From assembly GCA_913046025.1 (NCBI GenBank), contig CAJWRP010000023.1:1-11995 (forward strand): DNA of 11,995 nucleotides. The letters run 5' to 3'. The position numbers and the translations under genes were made by a program. This document shows, one piece after another, positions 7,386 to 11,995 of the stretch (the first letter of the stretch is position 1; every line of letters starts with the position of its first letter). The stretch comes from an uncultured Chloroflexota bacterium. GTDB taxonomy: Bacteria > Chloroflexota > Dehalococcoidia > SAR202 > UBA11138. The notes beneath the pieces are model-generated. The model was not told the DNA's origin. It worked only from the letters and a program-made list of their open reading frames with translations, and made no database searches.

Positions 7386-7832
7386 ATGTCAAATCAAAAA
7401 GACGAACGAATCACAGCAGCTCAGCACATACTTTCCAGTATCTTCGCCTCACAGAATGCTCTGCGGTCTCTCGCCCCTGAATATAGGTGGTCAGGCCTAG
7501 GAAATCTCCTCGGAGATTTTGGTGAGTTAGTGGCGATAGACCATTATGATCTCTACAAAGCACCATCGGGATCAAATGGTTATGATGCCACGAACAAAGC
7601 GGGGGAAACCATTTAAATTAAAACAAATCGCGCCGCAAGTCAGATTGGTTTTCGCGGTGACGCCGACTTACTTCTGGTCTTAGGGGTCAATGAAGATGGT
7701 ACGTGGGATGAAATATACTACGGCAGTTTTAGGCCCGTGAAAGATGCCTCTAGGTTTTCCGCGCGTGACAACAAGAACACAATCTCCATTTCAAAGATAC
7801 GGAATCTCGAAGGCCAGCCAAATCCGAAATAA
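7386..7832 (+). pseudogene. DUF6998-like protein, interrupted by an in-frame TAA
   Basis: The frame begins at ATG 7386 (a TTG lies directly before it) and runs in one frame to TAA at 7830-7832, 148 codons, but codon 77 is TAA (7614-7616). The halves join naturally as ...YDATNKAGETI-stop-IKTNRAASQIGF.... Relatives read IQIK or VQIK here, so the original codon was probably CAA. The pattern GDFGELVA, then NGYDA, then (Q)IK, then LLLVLGVNEDGTWDEIYYG is what I recall of DUF6998, a family resembling the PD-(D/E)xK nuclease fold with E...D...QxK. If so, the stop removes the first residue of the QxK motif. The family's biological role is unknown to me. The gene follows pcrA by 55 bases. It may be decayed, or the TAA may be a sequencing error. 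Confidence 0.65.
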
Positions 7833-7847
7833 AATACCAGAATTACG

Positions 7848-7860
7848 TTCAACGGTTGAA
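7848..7860. repeat. 13-base palindrome upstream of the peroxiredoxin gene
   Basis: TTCAACGGTTGAA is a perfect inverted repeat with six-base arms around one central base, about 90 bases before the GTG start. It could be a small operator, or a weak hairpin ending the upstream gene's message. No U-run follows. Chance is not excluded. Confidence 0.25.
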
Positions 7861-7928
7861 AATCTTCGCAGCCCCCGTTCATGTCTCCCCCAAGTAGCTT
7901 GAGTTACAGACGGCACATTCGACGAATT

Positions 7929-7934
7929 TATACT
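7929..7934 (+). promoter_or_regulatory. Possible -10 element of the peroxiredoxin gene
   Basis: TATACT (five of six to TATAAT) lies 5 bases before AGGAG (7939-7943). The predicted start of transcription would fall on the ribosome site, giving an almost absent leader like that of pcrA. No convincing -35 is seen, so the assignment is weak. Confidence 0.25.
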
Positions 7935-7949
7935 AACTAGGAGCCGATT

Positions 7950-8477
7950 GTGAAAAGGCAGTTCATCGCATTAATTTTAACAGTGCTAACCCTAGCGCTT
8001 GTCGCGTGCTCCTCGCCGCCCCCGCCGGAGGTCGCCCCAGAGTTTTCGCTACCAGACTCCAACGGGCAACAGGTCGCGTTGAACGAGTTGCTCCAGGATA
8101 ATGAGGTGCTTGTGCTGGTGTTCTACCGAGGTTTTTTCTGAATCTTCTGCCGCACCCAGCTCGGTGAGCTGCAGCAGATTTATCCAACACTGGAGAGTAA
8201 TCGGATCGGACTGGCGGTAATCAGTACTGACGATATTTCTGACGCTCTTGAAATGGCGACGCTGGTAGGCACAGAGTTTACGGTGCTGGCCGATGACGAC
8301 GGCAATGTAGCTCGTGCTTACGATGTTTTCGATCTGCTTGGCGACGGAGTTGCCGCGCCCGCGACTTTCATCATCGACAAGAACGGGACTATTGCATGGA
8401 AACATGTGGGCGAAAACATATCGGACAGGCCCTCTAACGGAGATATTATGCGGGAGCTGGCAGAACAGGGGTATTAG
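7950..8477 (+). CDS. Lipoprotein peroxiredoxin (AhpC/TSA-like), candidate selenoprotein with Sec at in-frame TGA
   Basis: A GTG start 6 bases after AGGAG begins a lipoprotein signal: charged MKRQ, a hydrophobic core, then LVAC with Cys20 as the lipid anchor and a proline-rich spacer. The thioredoxin-fold peroxiredoxin domain follows (APEFSLPDSNGQQVALNELL...). Strand and active-site loop read LVFYRGFF-TGA-IFCRTQLGEL. The TGA (8139-8141, codon 64) sits where relatives have the peroxidatic Cys of FYRGxWCPxC, and Cys67 gives a U-x-x-C pair. The frame then stays open and conserved for 111 more codons (PATFIIDKNGTIAWKHVGEN) to TAG. If TGA is read as selenocysteine, the product is 175 residues, outside the cytoplasmic membrane, reducing peroxides with high reactivity. 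The alternative is an ordinary nonsense mutation or error, as in three other genes nearby. The nature of the codon, its exact position and the downstream hairpin favour selenocysteine. No selA, selB, selC or selD is in the window. Confidence 0.78.
8147..8177 (+). promoter_or_regulatory. Candidate bacterial SECIS hairpin
   Basis: Just after the TGA, CAGCTC (8157-8162) and GAGCTG (8166-8171) form a perfect six-pair upper stem closed by the loop GGT (8163-8165). A lower stem, CTGC (8147-8150) with GCAG (8174-8177), is separated from it by an internal loop of six and two bases. The first loop G is 22 bases past the TGA (21 bases between), inside the range known for bacterial SECIS elements. The GGT loop recalls the GGU of the E. 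coli fdhF element. The same bases encode the conserved T-Q-L-G-E-L-Q, which could by itself create a palindrome, so this is supportive rather than decisive. Confidence 0.6.
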
Positions 8478-8575
8478 CGCGACATTCAGGCAAATCTGCA
8501 GGGCCCATTTTGCTACTATGGCTGCCAACAACTCTATTGCCCCCCAGATCGAAAAGCCACAAAGAGGAGAAAGCC

Positions 8576-9013
8576 ATGTCTGATGTTCTTGATCTAGTCC
8601 GGCGGCTGGAAGACTCCATGCAGGAGAGCTTCGACAAGATAATGAGCATTCCTGAGGAGTATCTGGACAGCCCTTGCAGACATGGCTGTGCTCGGGGCCG
8701 TGACGTCTGGAATCTGCTTACCCATAACATCGAGCACGAGAAGCAGCACGCCGGAGCGGTGGTTGGCCTGCGGGACGCCATGGACCGCCTTCAGCAGGAC
8801 AAGAAGTCTAGGCTACTTGCCGAGCTCTACATAGCCCGCGCGACCCTGATTGCTTCGCTGATTGGGCTGGAAGACTCGGAGCTAGACGCCAAGCCCAACG
8901 AGGGCGAATGGGGCATACGCGAGGTCATCGAGCATGTGCTCTTCTGGGATCGCGACTCCATCGACGACCTAGTGGCGCAGCATGCCGACGAGACGGCGGC
9001 AGCAACAGGTTAG
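8576..9013 (+). CDS. DinB-like four-helix protein
   Basis: The protein has 145 residues, starts at the ATG after AGAGGAG (8563-8569, six bases ahead), and belongs by eye to the DinB/YfiT-like putative metalloenzyme superfamily. All-helical pattern: helix 1 (LDLVRRLEDSMQESFDKI), a conserved N-terminal loop, helix 2 with VWNLLTHNIEHEKQHAGAVV, helix 3 over the middle, and the typical last helix NEGEWGIREVIEHVLFWDRDS. Histidines 50, 54, 58 and 120 are candidates for the metal site of the family, which usually uses three histidines. Members are linked to thiol-dependent transferases (mycothiol or bacillithiol S-transferases, maleylpyruvate isomerase) or are uncharacterised; no substrate can be named here. 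An in-frame upstream ATG at 8510 would add 22 unconserved residues and lacks a comparable ribosome site. Its stop codon overlaps the stop of the convergent cupin gene by 3 bases. Confidence 0.8.
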   Translation: MSDVLDLVRRLEDSMQESFDKIMSIPEEYLDSPCRHGCARGRDVWNLLTHNIEHEKQHAGAVVGLRDAMDRLQQDKKSRLLAELYIARATLIASLIGLEDSELDAKPNEGEWGIREVIEHVLFWDRDSIDDLVAQHADETAAATG

Positions 9014-9376
9014 TTAGCGGCCAGGGTGACACCGAAGACCAGTATGTCAACGTCGCTGGTTATACGAGTGGAGTGGCCCTTGCCGTGCGTGTCTTCTAAA
9101 AGCAGCACGGAACCAACAGGAAAACTACGGACAGCGCCGTCACTAACAGTCACCTCGTAAGTCCCAGCCATAGTGCAGAAAATCGAACGGTTGGGAACAG
9201 GATGCGGAATGTCTCCCTGCCATCCTGGGGACCCACCTACCCACAGACATTGGTTGGCCGCGCTAATAGGCGCTACGTTGGCGAAATCCATGGGGCAGCA
9301 GTTCGTCATTAACGTCCTCGAAGTGAGATTCGCCCTCATCATCGGCGTACATTCGAACATACTTGGCAACTTGCAT
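9010..9376 (-). pseudogene. Cupin-domain protein with a single-base frameshift
   Basis: The gene starts at ATG 9376 (MQVAKYVRMYADDEGESHFE, then DVNDELLP) and must change frame to continue as MDFANVAPISAANQCLWVGG...SPGWQGD and on to TAA at 9010-9012. The shift falls at the run of four G on the plus strand (9292-9295, CCCC in the gene). Removing one base restores a 121-residue cupin. Without it the first frame stops at 9263-9265. The C-terminal half is a clear single cupin barrel: PVPNRSIFCTMAGTYEVTVS, DGAVRSFPVGSVLLLEDTHG, then KGHSTRI. The family holds small metal-binding or sugar/acid-binding proteins of unknown specific function. A one-base change in a homopolymer is a classic sequencing error as well as a common natural mutation. 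The ribosome site is weak. Confidence 0.75.
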
Positions 9377-9453
9377 TTTCCAAACACTTTTTTTGTATTT
9401 CTTAGATCGTATTCTATCTCTAAACGGCCAAAAGTGTAACTGACTAGTGGATC

Positions 9454-9645
9454 CTATCCGGACTTTCTGACCCACGGACCGTACTCGCCGACAGTTGGCT
9501 TGCAGACCTTGCACGCGCGATAGCCAGCGTCCTCCGCCGCAACAAACGATTCGAAATGCACACGGTTCTCCGGCTTGGTGCGTCTGCCAGGCGGGCAATC
9601 GGATCGGCAGTAGATCTTGGTGGTTTTACATGCGTTGATAAGCAT
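9454..9645 (-). CDS. Stand-alone Ada zinc-binding (methylphosphotriester acceptor) domain protein
   Basis: The protein has 63 residues and consists almost entirely of the N-terminal domain of Ada (Ada_Zn_binding). Key residues: TTKIYCRSDC gives Cys13 and Cys17, and ACKVCKP gives Cys45 and Cys48, the four zinc ligands. Cys13 matches E. coli Ada Cys38, which takes the methyl group from DNA methylphosphotriesters. PPGRRTKPENRVHFES and AGYRACKVCKP are typical of the domain. The AraC-type DNA-binding and O6-methylguanine methyltransferase domains of full Ada are absent. An in-frame TAA lies four codons before the ATG, so the N-terminus is complete. No ribosome site is seen. A TAATAT at 9652-9657 on this strand would start transcription at about the ATG itself, so leaderless translation is possible, though the -35 is poor. 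The role may be methyl-damage sensing or simply structural zinc binding. Confidence 0.8.
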   Translation of the reverse strand: MLINACKTTKIYCRSDCPPGRRTKPENRVHFESFVAAEDAGYRACKVCKPTVGEYGPWVRKSG

Positions 9646-9693
9646 GCGCCTATATTACACGTTCGCATTGCCTCATATGAAAAACAAAAATTC

Positions 9694-9722
9694 TTGACAC
9701 CTCTCTGGAGCGAACGTAAACT
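9694..9722 (+). promoter_or_regulatory. Sigma70-like promoter of the MaoC pair
   Basis: A perfect TTGACA (9694-9699), 17-base spacer, and TAAACT (9717-9722, four of six). Transcription would start near 9729, about 60 bases before the first MaoC gene. The element lies in the gap between that gene and the divergent Ada-domain gene. Confidence 0.6.
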
Positions 9723-9788
9723 CCTCTCAGGTCGTCTGGCAGTCAAATACGGCAGTCAACAACGCACATAATTACAGGAGCCGACAAC

Positions 9789-10250
9789 ATGGCAACCGAG
9801 GAATCGGTCATAACTCCGGAGATGAAAGCAGCGATTGGAATAGAGTCAGAGCCTGTCTCATACGACGTCGAGAAGGGCGCCATTATCAAGTTCGCGCAGG
9901 CCATTGGCGACAACAATCCGCTGTTCAATGACGAGCAGGCTGCTCGAAAGTCGCGGCACGGCGGAATAATCGCCTCGCCAACCTTCATGCGCTCTCTGAT
10001 ATCCAAATCGCCACCCAGCTTCAAGAGCCCCTACTCTGCGGCCCTGGACGGCGGCAGCGAGTGGGAGTACTTCGAGCCTGTGCGAGCGGGCGATCACGTC
10101 ACCGTCACCACGAAAATCGCGGACCTTTTCGAGAGGCCCGGGCGTCTTGGTAACATGCTATTCACAATCCGAGAAACCAAGTACGTAAACCAGTTCGGCA
10201 CGACGGTGGCCATACAAAGGACCACTGGAATTAGCTACGAGCCGGAATAG
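9789..10250 (+). CDS. MaoC-fold dehydratase, N-terminal/FAS1-type domain protein
   Basis: The protein has 153 residues and a hot-dog fold of the FAS1-like dehydratase type (MaoC_dehydrat_N), related to the HadA/HadC subunits of mycobacterial (3R)-hydroxyacyl-ACP dehydratases. The hydratase-2 signature region reads FAQAIGDNNPLFNDEQAARK (residues 35-54). Asp41, Asn43 and Pro44 are kept, but the usual catalytic His is Phe46. RHGGIIASPTFMRSL and LDGGSEWEYFEPVRAGDHVT are typical of this half. The missing His suggests a substrate-binding or structural subunit that needs a partner, and the next gene encodes one. The start is supported by AGGAG 8 bases ahead. The substrate is unknown; an acyl-CoA or acyl-ACP is expected from the family. 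Confidence 0.85.
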   Translation: MATEESVITPEMKAAIGIESEPVSYDVEKGAIIKFAQAIGDNNPLFNDEQAARKSRHGGIIASPTFMRSLISKSPPSFKSPYSAALDGGSEWEYFEPVRAGDHVTVTTKIADLFERPGRLGNMLFTIRETKYVNQFGTTVAIQRTTGISYEPE

Positions 10251-10328
10251 CATTTAGCTTACAGCCATTGGCCTTCAGGTTTATCACATGCTTGGCTACT
10301 GGCGGCCCACCCACGAAAGGAAAATAGG

Positions 10329-10760
10329 ATGAGCGAACAGGTATATTTCGAGGATATCGAGGAAGGCACGGAACTTCCAACGCTCCGGAAAGACCCGACG
10401 ACCCAACAGCTGGTCAAGTACGCAGGTGCTTCCGGCGATTACTACCAGATTCACTACGACCAGAACTTCGCGAAAAACAACGGGCTGCCGGATGTCATCC
10501 TGCACGGAGCGCTGAAGGGCTCATGGCTGGGACAGGTCATGACAGACTGGATTGGCGAAGGCGGAGACCTGAAGAAGCTAGTCACCCAGTACCGCGGCAT
10601 GGACGTGCCTGGCACCCCTATCCTCGGCAAAGGCATCGTCAAGCGCAAGCGCGTAGAGAACGGCGAAAACTTGGTGGAATGCGAGATCTGGCTGGAGAAC
10701 CACGAAGGCGTCAAGACAACGCTGGGCACGGGCATCGTTGCGCTGCCATCACGGGAGTAG
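10329..10760 (+). CDS. MaoC-like (R)-specific enoyl-CoA hydratase/dehydratase domain protein
   Basis: The protein has 143 residues and a single hot-dog domain of the MaoC type, probably the catalytic partner of the preceding gene, 78 bases downstream in the same direction. The hydratase-2 motif is VKYAGASGDYYQIHYDQNFA: Asp37 and His42 fit the catalytic pair, but the usual Asn-Pro between them is Tyr-Gln. This is followed by LPDVILHGALKGSWLGQVMTD, typical of HadB-like proteins. The C-terminal part (ILGKGIVKRKRVENGENLVE) forms the closing strands. A modest GAAAGG (10315-10320) precedes the ATG by 8 bases. By analogy with HadA/HadB the two may form a heterodimer with one active site. The biological substrate cannot be read from sequence; fatty acid or degradative acyl-CoA hydration are both possible. 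Confidence 0.87.
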   Translation: MSEQVYFEDIEEGTELPTLRKDPTTQQLVKYAGASGDYYQIHYDQNFAKNNGLPDVILHGALKGSWLGQVMTDWIGEGGDLKKLVTQYRGMDVPGTPILGKGIVKRKRVENGENLVECEIWLENHEGVKTTLGTGIVALPSRE

Positions 10761-10831
10761 CAGGCTTACCCGTAACGCAACAAAGCAAATTTTGCGCTGA
10801 CAGGGCAAAGACAAGAATCAATCCGCTACGA

Positions 10832-11557
10832 TCAGGCGAAGAGTAGTAGAACTCCTCCTCCAATTAGCAGCCCCTCTACTAGATATTCGAACAGTCGTGC
10901 CGACGCCCTTTTCGCAATCCATCGACCGATGTACGACGCCAAAAAGCCCATCACACCCAGGGCCAGGCCGACTGCCAAAACTTCTGTCCCGAGCAGGTCG
11001 TTACCTCTGTACACGAATAGCTTGGGTGTTTGTGCAAATAACATGGCAGCAGAAGACGTTCCCACATAAGCCATTCCGGTCAGTCCGTAGGCAAGAAAGA
11101 AGGGAGCGCGCAACGGCCCTGGCACTCCAAGAAACCCTCCAACAAAGCTGGTCCCGGCTCCAACCAGGGCGAACTTTCGCAAACCAAGGTTTCGTTCTCT
11201 GCTCCGGTGAGTGTGCCGAAACACAACAAACACTAGTAAAAGGATACCCAAGGCCCGCGCAATAAAAGTTGGAGGAGTGATGACAAACAGAAAGCTCGCC
11301 AATATTGCAATCGGCACTGCCCCAATTGAGTGCCATTTCACCACCGGCCATGCTATCTCCCTCCAGTTCAACCCTGTGCGAGAGATAGCAGCCAGGAGAG
11401 CGGCCACGCTGACGATAGGAATCGCTTCCTTGGGTCCGAATACCAGTACCAGGGCCGGCATGAGAAGAACTCCTCCACCGAACCCTGCCACACCCGCTAC
11501 CGTAAACGCGAATAAAGAAGCTACACCCAGCAGGGACATCAACCAGACATCAGGCAC
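10832..11557 (-). CDS. TSUP-family permease (TauE/SafE type)
   Basis: This is an integral membrane protein of 241 residues, probably an exporter or importer of sulfonate, sulfite or another small organic anion; the substrate is not predictable. The two-fold internal repeat of the family is visible: AGVAGFGGGVLLMPALVLVF near the N-terminus (about residues 21-40) and SFVGGFLGVPGPLRAPFFLA in the second half (about 156-175). About seven to eight hydrophobic helices alternate with short loops, and a basic loop RHTHRSRERNLGLRK lies in the middle. The start is a GTG at 11557. GGAG lies 12 bases ahead, a rather long spacing, and the small upstream frame ends 7 bases inside this gene, so translational coupling is possible. 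It is convergent with the MaoC pair, with 71 bases between the ends and no clear terminator. Confidence 0.9.
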   Translation of the reverse strand: MPDVWLMSLLGVASLFAFTVAGVAGFGGGVLLMPALVLVFGPKEAIPIVSVAALLAAISRTGLNWREIAWPVVKWHSIGAVPIAILASFLFVITPPTFIARALGILLLVFVVFRHTHRSRERNLGLRKFALVGAGTSFVGGFLGVPGPLRAPFFLAYGLTGMAYVGTSSAAMLFAQTPKLFVYRGNDLLGTEVLAVGLALGVMGFLASYIGRWIAKRASARLFEYLVEGLLIGGGVLLLFA

Positions 11558-11858
11558 CTATCAATTCAGCTCCGAATTCAGACGTTTTGACACGAACACT
11601 CCACAGCCTTAAGTAGCATTTGACCGGACAGCCTTGCGAGGGCCTAGGGAGTATAACAAGAAGGTCGTCACCGGCGCCAAAATTGCGGCTTGAAGAAACA
11701 ACTGGCATGCCAATTACCCGTGCAGTCAGAGGTCCCTCAATAGTGGCAGCGAAGGCCGGTCTCACCCATTCCCATTCACCAGGCACCTCCCGCTTGCCCA
11801 ACCACTGAATCCTCCATATAATGCCGCGTGATGCCCCGTATCCGTCAGCATCAACCAT
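11550..11858 (-). CDS. Uncertain small hypothetical protein upstream of the TSUP gene
   Basis: From ATG 11858 (an earlier in-frame ATG is at 11930) the frame encodes 102 residues and overlaps the TSUP start by 8 bases. I recognise no family. The sequence looks protein-like in composition, tryptophan-rich near the start (IIWRIQWLGKREVPGEWEW) with beta-type stretches later (DDLLVILPRP, CYLRLWSVRV). It has no signal peptide or membrane segment. Against it: no convincing ribosome site, and the plus-strand promoter at 11794-11822 lies within it. If it is not a gene, this stretch is a 345-base intergenic region holding that promoter and the leader of the next gene. Confidence 0.4.
   Translation of the reverse strand: MVDADGYGASRGIIWRIQWLGKREVPGEWEWVRPAFAATIEGPLTARVIGMPVVSSSRNFGAGDDLLVILPRPSQGCPVKCYLRLWSVRVKTSEFGAELIGA
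11794..11822 (+). promoter_or_regulatory. Sigma70-like promoter of the luciferase-like gene
   Basis: TTGCCC (11794-11799, four of six) and a perfect TATAAT (11817-11822) are separated by 17 bases. Transcription would start near 11829, leaving a leader of about 74 bases before the ATG at 11903. Confidence 0.6.
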
Positions 11859-11902
11859 CGAACAAACCCTGACTTGAATACCACTCGAATGAGGAATACA
11901 AC

Positions 11903-11995
11903 ATGGAAATTGGCGTAGGACTAGACGCATCGCTGGGTCTTAACTGGGATGATCAGGCCCAGATCTCTAAGGAAGCGGCCCAACTGGGTTACACC
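11903..11995 (+). CDS. Luciferase-like monooxygenase (LLM class, probably F420- or flavin-dependent), 5' part only
   Basis: Only the first 31 codons are in the window. The start reads MEIGVGLDASLGLNWDDQAQ followed by ISKEAAQLGYT. It matches the first beta strand and first helix of the bacterial luciferase-like TIM barrel (PF00296): a short I-G-V-G-L strand, then a helix ending in A-x-x-LGY/F. Such enzymes use reduced FMN or F420 to oxidise or hydroxylate organic substrates and are greatly expanded in SAR202-type marine Chloroflexota. The ATG follows GAGGAA by 7 bases and has its own promoter about 80 bases upstream. Cofactor and substrate cannot be told from this fragment. Confidence 0.75.
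   Translation, partial: MEIGVGLDASLGLNWDDQAQISKEAAQLGYT

Noticed and set aside
6859..7386. 175-codon plus-strand frame overlapping the end of pcrA
   Set aside because: It is an out-of-frame shadow of the helicase, which shows motif VI and the C-terminal Tudor-like domain in its own frame here.
8049..8531. 160-codon minus-strand frame opposite the peroxiredoxin
   Set aside because: It is the antisense shadow of a conserved peroxiredoxin frame and shows no recognisable motif or start signal.
9443..9456. ACTAGTGGATCC, joined SpeI and BamHI sites as in a common cloning polylinker
   Set aside because: The match stops after 12 bases, the flanks are not vector sequence, and it sits naturally next to the Ada-domain stop. 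Chance is the simplest reading.
9444..9746. 100-codon minus-strand frame over the Ada-domain gene
   Set aside because: It overlaps the four-cysteine Ada domain in another frame and has no conserved features.
10784..10796. GCAAATTTTGC palindrome between the MaoC pair and the TSUP gene, as a bidirectional terminator
   Set aside because: The arms are five bases, AT-rich, with a one-base centre and no U-run on either side.

Overview
The window looks like a piece of a marine Chloroflexota genome, most probably of the SAR202 / Dehalococcoidia-like lineage. This is an inference from gene content read by eye: a luciferase-like monooxygenase start at the right edge, a Gfo/Idh/MocA fragment at the left edge, paired MaoC-type dehydratases, a TIGR00977-type citramalate synthase and a UvrD/PcrA helicase. 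No database search was possible. There is no prophage, IS element, CRISPR array or tRNA gene that I can see.

Layout. (1) 2-808: an open frame running in from the left edge that looks like a fusion of a Gfo/Idh/MocA oxidoreductase fragment with the tail of a PDZ/DUF5666-like protein. (2) 815-2885: a sigma70-like promoter, a complete T-box riboswitch with an AUC (isoleucine) specifier and a terminator/antiterminator switch, then cimA, the first step of the citramalate route to isoleucine. (3) 2913-4300: promoter, speD and an aminopropyltransferase (speE-like), a two-gene polyamine operon. (4) 4316-4729 (minus): a DUF1761-like membrane protein gene broken by one in-frame TAA. (5) 4980-7330: extended -10 promoter and a full-length UvrD/PcrA helicase. 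(6) 7386-7832: a DUF6998-like gene broken by an in-frame TAA. (7) 7950-8477: a lipoprotein peroxiredoxin whose reading frame continues through an in-frame TGA placed exactly at the peroxidatic cysteine position (U-I-F-C), with a hairpin of bacterial-SECIS shape just downstream. This is a strong selenoprotein candidate and the most interesting item in the window. (8) 8576-9013: DinB-like protein. (9) 9010-9376 (minus): cupin with a one-base frameshift. (10) 9454-9645 (minus): stand-alone Ada zinc/methyl-acceptor domain. (11) 9694-10760: promoter and two MaoC-fold dehydratase genes, probably a heteromeric pair. (12) 10832-11858 (minus): TSUP permease and a small uncertain ORF. (13) 11794-11995: promoter and start of a luciferase-like monooxygenase.

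How it fits together. The core-metabolism part (cimA, speD, speE, pcrA) is intact and has clear expression signals. The small accessory genes are unusually often interrupted: two TAA codons and one frameshift in about 5 kb. That suggests either sequencing errors or real decay, and it must be weighed when judging the TGA in the peroxiredoxin. The TGA case differs because the stop replaces the catalytic residue of a CxxC-type motif and is followed by a suitably spaced hairpin.
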